The notes beneath the pieces were generated by a model. That model was not told the DNA's origin. It did not search any database and saw only the letters and a list, made by a program, of their open reading frames with translations. DNA of 29,884 nt from Kipferlia bialata (taxonomy: Eukaryota; Fornicata), in contig BDIP01000002.1 in assembly GCA_003568945.1 (NCBI GenBank), forward strand, positions 9,426 through 39,309, in the 5' to 3' direction. Shown in pieces: positions 21,301-29,884 of the stretch; position 1 is the first letter of the stretch, and each line of letters starts with the position of its first letter. The position numbers were made by a program, and so were the translations under genes.

Positions 21301-24300
21301 CAGGGTCAATGATGGGTATGGCAATGTCTTGACCAGTCCTGGGCTGCTGAGATTTGCTCTTGGTACTGATGACGCTGGTTCTGAGACTGCTATCTCTCAC
21401 AACACGACAGAGTGCGACAATGACGCCGATTCTTACTTATGTATCGTTGACTGCGATCTGGATCCTGCACCAGTTGCGTACCTCTATGTATGGTGTGATG
21501 ATGTTTTCATAGGGGTACAGGCTGTTAGTATGGTGCTGCACCTAGATAGTGTATCATTCCTTCCCCAATACACTGGGGCTGACACTGTCCGCTTCCATGT
21601 ACTCGATGACTATGGTGTGTCTGTGGTTGACTTGTCACCCGTCACACTGACCCATGAGGGTGTGACTGTCGATGCGACCTTTGACAGTGAGCACCAGTGG
21701 TATACTGCTCCTGCACCTTCGACATCTGGCCCAGGTGTCCACTCTGTCTCCGTATCAGTCTCAGACACCGACTATCCTGATCTTACTGTGTCTTCATCCG
21801 TCGCTGAGTACGGGCCAGTCTCTAGTATATCTGCCTCTGGTATTCCTGTCAGTGTAGTTGCTGGTGAGGAGATGTCAGTGTCGGTGGAGCTGCTGGATGG
21901 TGAGGGAGTATTGTTGCCTGTGGATGGGGCGTATGTCTGCACGGTCACTGTCACAACTGATGTCGGGGGTCATCTAGATGGGGGAGCTGGGACAGAGTAC
22001 ACCGCAGACTATGATCAGACACTCAACGTCTACACCGCCAGTGTCTCTTCGCTGTCGACAGAGGCTGTCGATGTGCAGATATCCGCAGAGTGTGTATCTG
22101 GTGTGCTATCTCCAGATATAGCAACTAGCTGTGTACCATTAACTGTGGAGGCCAGTGCTGTGGACCCAGCATCAACTGATGTACTCTTTGAGACCGGTGG
22201 AGTCAGTCTCGGTCTGAGTACTGACGCATTGACTGCTGGTGCTGCTCTGAGTGTGTCTGTTCTCCCCTATGATATGTATGGGAACGGTGTCTCCGGTAGC
22301 ACTTGCACCTCTGAGATCATGAATGCCCTGGGTGATATGATTGTAGAGTCCACTGCTGTGGAGGCCGATGATAATTCCTACACGATTGACATTGAGGCCC
22401 TTACACTCACAGAGGCAGGGGTATACGATATATATGTCACCGTGGATGGTGTGTCCATTGATGTATACACTCTTAGTGTTGTGTCAGAGAATGCCCCAAG
22501 TGAGGAGCTCTCGGCTGTGACTCTGGGTGGTGGTGCAACCAGTGTCACTGCAGGCTCTACAGTTGATGTCTCTGTAGCCTTTGTGGACACGTTTGGGAAC
22601 AGTATCGAGTACGACACAGTTGACGGTGCCTTCGCTGGTGGTGAGGCAGTACCCATGTCTACCATTGCTACTATTGGCGAGTACTCTGGATCCATAGTAG
22701 CACCCACACTCGCTGGAGATACAACTCTCACAGTGACTGGACACATTGGGGGAGTCACCTACTCTCTGGATATGGATCTGTCTGTATCGGCCTGTAGGGC
22801 GACACACATACACACCCTGGACTCCACTGGTATCACAGCTGCCGGTGTCACTACCCTGTCAGTCGAGGTCCATGACATATACAACAACGTGGTGGGTTGT
22901 GGTGCAGCTCTCCTTGTATCACTAGGGGATACCATGGGTTCGGCCTCTGAGTGTGTAGATAGTGGCTCCACATACACTTGTGATATCACCCATGATATCG
23001 ATCCATCATCAGACGTCTCTATCCACTCCTGGTTCGGAGGGGTGTACCTTGGTACCGCGACAGAGCCTGTGATTGTCAACCTAGATAGTGTTGTCACACT
23101 GCCAATACTCTCCACCTCGAGCACCCTACGGTTCAGTGTCTTTGATGTCTATGGTGTAAGCGTGTGTGACCTCACAAGTGTCAGTGTAACTTGTGAAGGT
23201 GTTTCTACAGATGCATGTTACGACTCTGATGCTGAGTGCTACACGACTCAGTTATCGATCGTATCCGGTGACAGCCCTCACTCTCTGACTCTGTATATTG
23301 CTGACGCCGCATACCCTGACGTCAACCTGACTACATCATTCACTGCCTATGGTCCACTGGATACCATCACATCGAGTGATATCACTACACTTGTCACTGC
23401 GGGAGAGGACTTTGATCTTACTCTCACTCTTCTGGACTCCGAGGGCACAACCCTTCCCCTTGACCCAGAGTATACATGCACAGTATCCATAACTACTGAT
23501 GCTGGTAGTATGACTGTCAATGGTGGACTTGGGTCAGTCTATGTTGCCACTCTTAGTGGCCCTGAGCACGTGTATACCAGTAGTGTGTCCTCAGTCTCCA
23601 GTGAGAGTGACTCTGTCCTTGTCACAGCTGATTGTATGTTTGCAGATATGGCAGACACTGTCACTGTGAGTGTACCACTCACAGTCCAGCCGAGTGAGGT
23701 TGATGCTTTCTCCAGTGGCTACACTGTGACATCTGAGGGTGTCGACCTAGTTGCTGGCAGTGACTCTCTCTACACGATAACAGCTGGCAGAGGGTGGGGT
23801 GTAGCTGTGACAGTGTGTGATGAGTATGGGAACCCTGTCAGTGATGGCTGTGTTGTCTCTGTATCTAGCACACCTGCCACAGAAGAGCCGTCACTTCTAG
23901 GGTCACAAGACGCACAAGTGTCTGGAGTAATATTCACCGTTGATCCTGCTGGATATACTCATGCTGAGACCCACACTGTTGAGCTAATGGGTAATGACCT
24001 CCTAATTGGTTCCTTTACACTCAATGTGGTCGCTGATATGACACCCAGTGACACAGAGTCTACTATATCAGTCAATGGTGGAGAGGTACTAGTTGCTGGA
24101 ACTGACGTCCCTGTGACTGCCGATATCCGTGACATGTATGGTAACTCCATCCAGTATGACAGTGTGACATGTGAGGTGGAGGGTGTGGATGGAAGCACCC
24201 TCCTAGTCTCAGATGGCGATGGGTCAGTGTCTGGAACACTATCCATGCCCACAACCGTGGGTGATGTCACATTGGATCTGGTTGGTATCTTTGGGGCCGA

Positions 24301-27300
24301 CAGATACACACTGTCTAGTACCCTAGAGACAGTTCCTAGTGTCGCTGCATATGCCGAAGTGAGTACCTCTACTCTATGGTCAGGGGAGGTGTCTACTGCA
24401 AGTGTCGTTGTCACTGACCAGTACAACAACCCAGTGGCACTTGGTACCACTCTCTCAGCCTCTCTCAGCGATGTTGTGGATACTGCGTCAGAGTGTATCT
24501 GGGTGGACACACAGTACGAGTGTTACGTGACTACACTGGCAGTACCTGGTACCACTGTTGACATATACCTCTGGCATGAGGGCACCTCACTGGGAGGTCA
24601 TACCCTAGACGTCATGGGGAGTATTGACTCGGTGGTAGTTAACCCTGTGTTTGAGTCCGATGAGAGCATTGAGCTGGTCCTCATGAATGCAAGTGGGGCT
24701 GAGATGTCGGTGGACTCTATCAGCGTTGCTGTGGACTCTGGTTACCCAATTGTGGTGACGTGTGATTCCGATTCTGCTTCGTGTAGTGTCCCACTTGCAC
24801 AGTCTCTATCAACTGGATCACACACTGTAGACGTCTCAGTAACCCAGGACGGCTACTCTGATGATGTCGTATCGGCAACCTTCAATGTCTTTGGAGGTAT
24901 TCATAGTGTCGAATCGACCCATCCGACTCTCACTTGTGACGCTGGGGAGGCGGCTACACTTGCTGTATCTCTGCTGGATACTGCCGGTTCCGTTCTACCC
25001 GCCGACTCCTCATACAAGTGCACTGTACAGGCAACAGTCATATCAAGTGACACAACAAGTGGTGAGAGTGTAGACCTGGAAGAGGACTCTGGCGTATACA
25101 GTGCATCCCTGACTCTGTTCTCAGTGGATGACACTAGCATTATGGTGGTTGCAGAGTGCGCTACTGAGTCTCAGAGGTTCACAGACGTGGTGTACCTGGA
25201 GATGCCGCTGGAAGTGACCCCTGGGGATCCGGACCCCTCAGAGTCTGTAGTGTGTCTACAATACCCTGACGGCGCATCCCACTACTGTCTGGATGTCAAT
25301 TCCCACAACGTCACTGCCGGGCAGGGTTTCAGTGTCATCACCCACCTACACGACATCTACGGTAACCACGTGACAAGTGAATACGCTGCTGTCCGTTTAC
25401 TCGTAGACGGGCTGGACAGTGTATCACTAGACACCGTCTATGACACCAATACACAGTCCTTCACACTCGACGTGCTGGGGGAAGACTACACGATCATCCA
25501 GCATCTTGAGGTATCAGTAATGGTGGGAGATATACCCATACGGGTGTTTGACTTGGACATTGTGCCTGAGACTAGTGCTAGTCTTGCAATGTCGACTGTC
25601 AGTGTCAATAGTGGTCAGGACGTTCTGGTGTCTGACAGTGTGTCAGTGTCAGTGGTTCCAAGGGACTCTTATGGCAACCTGATTCACTATGATAGAGTGT
25701 CAGCTGGGTTCCTAAAGAGATCTCTTGCCCATATGGAGCTGGCCTTTGACGGCACTGATACCTACTCGGGTACCCTCTCAGCGCCTCGTATTGCCGGAGA
25801 CATACCCCTCTATATGCACTGCTCTCTCGGCAACCACAGATCCGATCTGGAGGCCACTGTATCAATCCACGCTGGTGATGGGTCTACATTCTGTGTCCAG
25901 TCCCCCACTCATCTCATCGCAAGTACATTCAACGGTATCTCTGTCGCCATACTAGATGAGTATGGCAACGCAAGGGTGGGCGACCACACTCCTCTCTCTG
26001 TTGCATACACAGATGATGTCACAGCTGCTATCCCTTGCGCTGCTGGTGATGACACCTACTCCTGTCTGCTCCCATCGCCACCAGTCAATGTCAGTGTGGC
26101 TACTGTGTATGCCTGGTATAACTCCAGTGCCCTTGGTGAACACTCTATGCGGATCGTTGGAGCTACTCCTGACAGTGAGTACTCAATTGTCTCACCTAGT
26201 TCTGCAGTTGCAGGGTCGGCCGTCCAGGTCCACGTGTCTCTATTCGCCAATGGTGGTGTCAGGGTACTCAGTGGGAACTTGGAGCAAGACGTCTCTCTGC
26301 AGTGGGGAGAGTCGTCTTCAGACGCTGTGCCGGCTACGTATAGTGCCACCTCCCAGGCCTGGGTGTGTGGCCTTACAGCTCCAACAACCTCTGGGGCCCA
26401 GTCTCTCAACGTCTATCTGAATGGGACCCTCTTCCTGACTCATTCAGTGGAGGTAGAGGACATGGTGCCGGACGCCACTCGATCCACTATGTCTCCTTCC
26501 ATTGCACCCACTGACAGCGCCCAAACCTACACGATATCACTGCGGAATGACCTGGGATCCTCCATCAGAACCACCTCTACCACCGTCTCTGTCGGATGGG
26601 AGGATGGGACTCAGACCCTTGCTTCCCTTGACAGTCAGAGTGGTTCATACACTGTATCCCTACCGGCACCTGATACTGTTGGACCCTCAATACTGGAGGT
26701 ATACTGTGACGGAGCCTATCTGATGAGTCACACTGTTGTAGCCTTTGCGCCTGTTCTCTCGTTCGAGAGTGATCCAGTCACAGAGATCACTGATCACGCC
26801 GAGTATGGGTATGGTAATGTAGTGGCTACATCAGATAACTGGAAGGCAGTCTCTGCTCCCACTGACGGCCTAGTAGACAGAGGCGTCGTCTACTTCTACG
26901 CGGCGGGTACCACTGATGTATCACTCTCACAGGTGGTATATGCCGACCAGCCCTCGGAGAGCGGACTCTTTGGCTACGCGATGTGTCTGACAGAAGCAGA
27001 TGACGGGTCAGGTATCGCGTACATTGGGCACCCTGGTGTGGAAGCAGTGGAGGTCTACCAAGAGACTGACGGTGTATGGAACTACACGAGAACAGTTGAG
27101 GCACCAGATGGTACTGAGGGTGATGGGTTCGGTAGTAGTGTAGCATGTTCCGGAACCAGACTGCTAGTCGGTGCACCTAATACATACTCATCTCTGGTGT
27201 CGGAGTCTGGTGCTGCATTTATGTACTCATGCACTGATGGTGTGTGTGAGTATGCACAGAGGCTCCAGGCTAGTGTGCCTACTGCTGAGGCACACCTAGG

Positions 27301-28960
27301 GTCCAAGGTTGCTCTGTCTGGCGATGTTGCTGTACTGACAACATCTGAAGATACTGGCTCTGAGACTCTAGTGTATGAGTATGCTTCTGCGTTGTCCCAG
27401 TGGGAACTGTCTGCCTCAATACCCTATGGCGGTGGGGACATTGCCGTGTCCGATGGGATACTAGCCATAGCCTCGGCAGAGTTTGACAGTGGGTTTGGAG
27501 TCTTCTCTGCAGACACTGAGTGGGGGACAGTAGGCTATGTCTCTGAGGAGAGTGTCGATGAGTCCAGTCCCAGCCTTGACTACTCTTCAAAGAGTGTGAC
27601 TACCCAGACTACAACTCTATCCCTTGCAGGTGGTACCTTAGTCGTAGCGAGCAGTGACTCCTCACACGTCTCTGGTTCCGTTACTGCTTACACCCTTGAT
27701 GACTCCTCAGGTGTGTTTGTGGGAACCTCCCCCATTATTACCTCCACCCGTGCCCCAGCCTCTGTTTCCCTCGACAACAACGGTAACCTGGTCGTTGGTA
27801 GCTACTCTGCTGCTGGTTTTGGGTTGAGTCAGTTCAACCTGGCCACCCCTGCTGCTCTAGTCTTTGATGGGGCACAAGGTGCATATGTGCAGGGCACCCC
27901 CAATGTGGAGCTTAGCTACCACTTCATGGATACACTAGGGGGTAGTGTGCCCTTGAACGACGGTGTGTCACTAACTGTAGGGGATAGCTTGGTGAACGGA
28001 GTGAAGGACGGTTCGCTAGTGCGATACACATCTACAGTTGATATCCCTGTCACTGTGGGTCCCAACTCCATTGTGGCCAAGCCGGCCTCAGATGCTGATC
28101 TACTAGTAGGTGGTATGATGGTGACAGTAGGCCCTGCCTCTCCAGATACATCAGAGGTGCTAACAGACACAGCTGTAGCTGGCACTGCCACACCCCTAAG
28201 TGCAGTGCTCAAGTCAGCCTATGGGGATGTGAACGATATACCACAGGACGTGAGTATAGCATGGACCAACGAGGATGGCACAGTAACATCAGTAGCATCC
28301 ATTGACTCTGACACCGGTGAGTACACTGCAGTGCTGTCAGGTGGCACCAGGGCAGGTCTAGCCAGTGTAGTAGTGTCTGTTGGTGACGACCCAGTCTTCA
28401 TGACCAAGTCCATATCCATTCTCCCAGACTCCCCCCATCCAGCTTCATCCTCTGTCACTCTACCAGAGACCGTATCCTCTGATGCCACTGTACCCTTTGA
28501 CACACATGTCCTAGACCAGTATGGCAATGTTTGTGATGGCCGGTCTGTCACAGTCATGATGAACAGCATGGAGACAGCAGAGGCAGAGTGGAACGAGGAG
28601 ACACAGTCCTACGTCGCCATGGTGACCCTACCTACTGAGGGAGAGACCGACTTCCAGGTGCTAGTAGATGGGGAGGCCCTCCTCTCAGTCAATGTCTCTG
28701 TCGATGGGTATCCATTGGAGGCATACATTGCTGTGGGCATGCTGGGTATCGGCCTCTGTGGTCTATCCGTGGCATGGGTGTTCTCCAAGTGCTCAAGGAA
28801 GGACACCAAGCTCGAGCTCTTGAACTTCGAGCCAGATGTGACTGTGATGTCTGTTGTACAGCAGCCCAGGCATGCTGCATTCAACACCGACCCAAGGAAC
28901 CAGGGGCACGGACTGGGAAGAGGGTTCACATTTGATTACGAACTGAAGAATGCGAGCTAG
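11740..28960 (+). CDS. Giant type I membrane protein: FG-GAP propellers flanking Ig/filamin-like super-repeats
   Basis: Exons: 11740-12081, 12617-12739, 13390-13509, 14051-14180, 14432-14856, 14953-15004, 15218-15265, 15424-15486, 15694-15889, 16008-16414 and 16543-28960 (TAG); all GT-AG with closing phases, about 4,770 residues. The start at 11740 is chosen because it opens a classic signal peptide (MRISLVLWCLILLLLALLTA); an in-frame ATG at 11665 would add 25 residues. Exons 5-10 encode FG-GAP-like blades (SVCGNVAAIGCP, GAVYIYAR, DTLVIGTP). The last exon encodes about six 515-residue super-repeats, a second propeller, Ig-like domains, a transmembrane helix (28721-28783) and a 57-residue tail with basic start (KCSRKDTK). 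The build suggests a surface adhesin or receptor; ligand unknown. One frame break near 19,443-19,495 separates the last exon into two open stretches. All ten introns lie in the first 4.8 kb. Confidence 0.75.
11971..12006 (+). other. Possible 36-nt in-frame optional intron in exon 1 of gene 4
   Basis: GTGAGT at 11971 is a consensus donor and GTTCCCTTCTGTGCAG ending at 12006 is a consensus acceptor. The piece between is 36 nt, a multiple of three, with no stop, so it can be kept (VSSDGVLFPSVQ) or removed without changing the frame. Which happens cannot be decided from sequence. Confidence 0.35.
12274..12560 (+). repeat. Echoes of exon 2 5' part (gene 4, intron 1)
   Basis: Three upstream copies of the start of exon 2 (FTFDTDASDGVWEHY) at 12300-12349, 12430-12489 and 12508-12560, plus a fragment at 12274-12290. 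The first reads FDTNASDGIWEQY, the third FDTNASDGVWYQ. Between the first copy and the exon, five codons change synonymously and three change conservatively (D/N, V/I, H/Q). Each has its own AG acceptor (TTTGCTCAG, TAATCTAG, ACACTAG). (CT)n tracts separate the copies. Confidence 0.85.
12798..12960 (+). repeat. Echoes of exon 2 3' part (gene 4, intron 2)
   Basis: Two downstream copies of the end of exon 2. 12798-12868 reads YDYTTTLTIPSEP then TVSISICDQ and ends at a donor GTATCT; the exon reads the same start then TLSVSICSQ. Six or seven codons differ only synonymously. 12910-12960 is older (ATVTIPSVSITICDQ) and its donor is CT instead of GT. Confidence 0.85.
13201..13320 (+). repeat. Echoes of exon 3 5' start and acceptor (gene 4, intron 2)
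   Basis: Two upstream copies of the acceptor and first codons of exon 3 (STSECTVSTP). 13201-13230 has CTTACCACAG then STSEW; 13285-13320 has TAATCCCAG then a one-base-shifted copy of the same stretch. Confidence 0.75.
13540..13953 (+). repeat. Four echoes of exon 3 3' part and donor (gene 4, intron 3)
   Basis: Downstream copies at 13540-13622, 13665-13722, 13777-13833 and 13909-13953. In one frame they end AISQGWVECTLTVQ, AISQGWIECTLTVQ, TISQGWVECTLTVQ and ISHGWIECILTVQ; the exon ends TVTQGWVECTLTVQ. The LTV codons change from TTGACTGTA to CTCACAGTG without altering the protein. All four keep a CAGGTATG donor. Three have a possible AG acceptor just before the GW codons, so short phase-compatible microexons are possible. 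Confidence 0.9.
15056..15082 (+). repeat. Echo of exon 7 5' start and acceptor (gene 4, intron 6)
   Basis: TTGACTGACAGCAGGGAGAA copies the acceptor and start of exon 7 (15206-15231, TTGGTCTGACAGCAGGAGAG). It is the rightmost echo seen; later introns of gene 4 have none. Confidence 0.7.
15636..15669. repeat. Perfect 13-bp inverted repeat in intron 8 of gene 4
   Basis: CAGAGTATATATA and its exact reverse complement are separated by 8 nt (TACATTAA). It could form a hairpin in the pre-mRNA about 25 nt before the acceptor of exon 9. Much of the arm is a TA microsatellite, so this may be incidental. Confidence 0.8.
16543..26180 (+). other. Super-repeat array, about six units of about 515 residues
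   Basis: The anchor motif D-x-(Y/F)-G/S-N-x-I-x-(Y/F)-D occurs at 17949, 19496, 21023, 22586, 24131 and 25664; spacings are 1547, 1527, 1563, 1545 and 1533 nt. Other anchors keep the same rhythm: (V/L)TAG...V.L.D.YGN at about 17610, 19140, 20695, 22230, 23780 and 25310, and a related E-type domain with TLTLLD-like strands at about 17210, 18760, 20315, 21850, 23390 and 24930. Each unit holds about five Ig/filamin-like domains of 90-115 residues, several with a conserved cysteine pair (SECxxxxxxYxC and YxCxVxV). Units differ a lot in sequence, so the amplification is old. The array starts mid-unit at the beginning of the last exon. Confidence 0.85.
19443..19495 (+). other. Frame break in the last exon of gene 4
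   Basis: Upstream frame runs STVTV and then drifts into non-homologous residues and a stop at 19512-19514; the repeat-like sequence continues in another frame as VGVGETVTVSTSLLDEYSN. Comparison with sister units (18-19 residues between the V and the D) fits one missing base around GGGGATCTCCTGTCGG. Removal of 29 nt as a tiny intron (19440-19468) would also restore frame but would delete conserved residues. No slippery heptamer for programmed frameshifting is seen. A sequencing or assembly slip is the simplest reading, as about 990 and 3,150 codons are open on the two sides. Confidence 0.8.
26751..27890 (+). other. C-terminal FG-GAP-like propeller of gene 4
   Basis: Clear FG-GAP blades: YGNVVATSDNWKAVSAP with GVVYFYAA, FGYAMCLTEAD with AVEVYQ, FGSSVACSGTRLLVGAP with GAAFMYSC, LGSKVALSGDVAVLTT with TLVYEY, DIAVSDGILAIAS with GFGVFSA, and LSLAGGTLVVASS with GSVTAYTL. 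That gives about six or seven blades. It mirrors the N-terminal propeller on the far side of the repeat array. Confidence 0.72.
27900..28715 (+). other. Juxtamembrane Ig-like domains of gene 4
   Basis: About three domains of the same kind as the array, but more diverged: one around 27,920-28,140 with VPLNDGVSLTVGD, one at 28,150-28,430 with AVAGTATPLSAVLKSAYGD, and one at 28,440-28,710 with FDTHVLDQYGNVCD. They form a stalk before the membrane. Confidence 0.6.
28721..28783 (+). other. Transmembrane helix of gene 4, then a 57-residue tail
   Basis: Twenty-one hydrophobic residues (AYIAVGMLGIGLCGLSVAWV and F) are followed by SKCSRKDTK, the usual positive stop-transfer signal. With the signal peptide this fixes a type I topology. 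The tail (to 28957) ends FTFDYELKNAS and holds no domain I recognise. Confidence 0.88.
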
Positions 28961-29289
28961 TAATCTATACACCGAGGTGGTCTTTATCCAACTTACTTAC
29001 TTTTCTCAAGAATCTGATGAACGTATTCATGTGACGGAAACAGATTTGGTTCTCGTGAGACTGCGTTTGTATGTTCTTTCTGAATAGAGCTCAACAGATA
29101 ATAGTATCTCAGACTAACTGGACTCAGAGTTATGTCTGAGAATCAATTGAGAGATGAAAGCATCCGTCTCATCCTCCAACCCTTTTGTGAATCTGTCTTT
29201 TAACCCTTTCTACAACGTGTTTTTGCCACCATTTACCCGATGAACGAGGACTCCAACAGTACCCTCTTCTGTCTTCTCGCATATCCTAC
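28961..29289. other. Spacer between genes 4 and 5
   Basis: 329 bp. An ATG at 29240 opens only 29 codons before a stop and is likely 5' leader rather than a start. No RNA gene, repeat or defined promoter element was recognised. Confidence 0.5.
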
Positions 29290-29668
29290 ATGCGAGACCT
29301 CAGAGTGTGCTCCGTCATGCTATGTCTAGCAGTGCTCTTGTGCACTGTGCTAGGGCTGAGTGTTGATGGGATGGCAGACATACCAGACTACGTGGCCACT
29401 CCTGTATCAGGTATACAGATGCACTCTCCTATTTTTTTATCTATACATGCACTGGCGTTATAACTATCCTTTAGCTTGCAGTGTACATATAGAAAGGTCT
29501 GGATATTCAGTTCCCCAGTTATTCCGTTGTCTCATATATATCTAGGCAGTCTATAGACTGTACAATGATAGTGGAGACAGTCATGCTATATGTTTTCTAC
29601 CACTGATCCTAGGCTACATGCACACCAAGTGGGAGGGAGAAGGGACACCTGGGGAGGGAGTGGTACAG
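29290..29668 (+). CDS. Start of a secreted or membrane protein, cut by the right edge
   Basis: Exon 1 is 29290-29410 and exon 2 is 29613-29668; the junction is phase 1 and GT-AG. The first residues are a signal peptide with short charged start (MRDLRV), a hydrophobic core (MLCLAVLLCTVLGL) and a plausible cleavage region, then DGMADIPDYVATPVS. Exon 2 gives YMHTKWEGEGTPGEGVVQ. A later exon near 29715 is possible but not secure before the poly-C end. It follows gene 4 in the same direction and may also work at the cell surface. Family not recognised. Confidence 0.6.
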
Positions 29669-29844
29669 GTGGGTTGGATATACATGTACAGATGTGTGTT
29701 GTGTGGGTGTACAGCTCTGGTCTCTGTTCGTCAATACAATGCGTGTAGACCTTACTCTCCTCACTATATGACCTGATATTGTATACCAATATATACTATC
29801 TCCCTGTATTATGTATCTTAAAGCCGAAGGTAATATTGAGAGCA

Positions 29845-29879
29845 CCCCCCCCCCCCCCCCCCCCCCCTCTCCCCCCCCC
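29845..29879. repeat. Poly-C homopolymers at right contig edge
   Basis: About 22 C, TCT, then 9 C, then CTCTTT to the end. It matches the poly-C run at the left edge. Lengths are unreliable. Confidence 0.88.
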
Positions 29880-29884
29880 TCTTT

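Noticed and set aside
20443-21400. Long antisense open frames inside the giant exon (also 17.5-18.0, 22.4-23.1, 24.0-24.5 and 25.6-28.9 kb)
   Set aside because: They mirror the biased codon use (GTG, TCT, ACT, GAC) of the sense repeat protein. No splice or start signals or domains support them.
16543-28960. Bacterial-type invasin or adhesin acquired by recent transfer
   Set aside because: The Ig-like folds resemble such proteins, but the gene has ten spliceosomal introns at its start and composition like its neighbours. Nothing shows recent transfer.
28961-29289. tRNA or other small RNA genes in the spacers
   Set aside because: No cloverleaf-like A and B box pairing or other RNA signature was recognised by eye here or in the other spacers. 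A dedicated RNA scan could still find one.

Overview
The window looks like nuclear DNA of an intron-rich unicellular eukaryote. Protein-coding segments are cut by many short GT-AG introns, stop codons are standard, and introns and spacers are full of (AT)n, (CT)n and G/C homopolymers. The style fits a free-living fornicate such as Kipferlia, but that is inference from style, not a match I could run. Poly-C runs at both extreme ends suggest that this is a whole contig that stops where G/C homopolymers could not be crossed.

Layout: (1) 328-3456 (+), the 3' part of an 11-exon gene I do not recognise. (2) about 3683-6333 (+), a multi-exon gene with kelch-like beta-propeller sequence and an acidic linker. 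(3) 6704-11509 (-), a 16-exon, 481-residue gene whose reading frame closes exactly across all 15 introns. It resembles the region C-terminal to the exonuclease of EXD2-type proteins (an HNH-like CxxC / HH / CxxCH module), without the exonuclease. (4) 11740-28960 (+), an 11-exon gene for a giant type I membrane protein of about 4,770 residues: signal peptide, FG-GAP-like propeller, about six super-repeats of roughly 515 residues made of Ig/filamin-like domains, a second FG-GAP-like propeller, more Ig-like domains, one transmembrane helix and a short tail. One frame break lies near 19,443-19,495. (5) 29290 to the right edge (+), the first two exons of a gene for a secreted or membrane protein. 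Genes 3 and 4 diverge from a spacer of about 155-230 bp.

The most unusual signal is a set of 'junction echoes' between about 6.55 and 15.2 kb. Most introns of gene 3 and the first introns of gene 4 contain one to four extra, direct-orientation copies of the edge of a neighbouring exon, with its splice site. Copies of an exon's 3' end plus donor lie downstream of it; copies of an exon's 5' start plus acceptor lie upstream. One echo even lies beyond the stop codon of gene 3. Most differences between echo and exon are synonymous, so the echoes either are or recently were under protein-level selection, or were copied from diverged homologues. Genes 1 and 2, on the same contig, show none.
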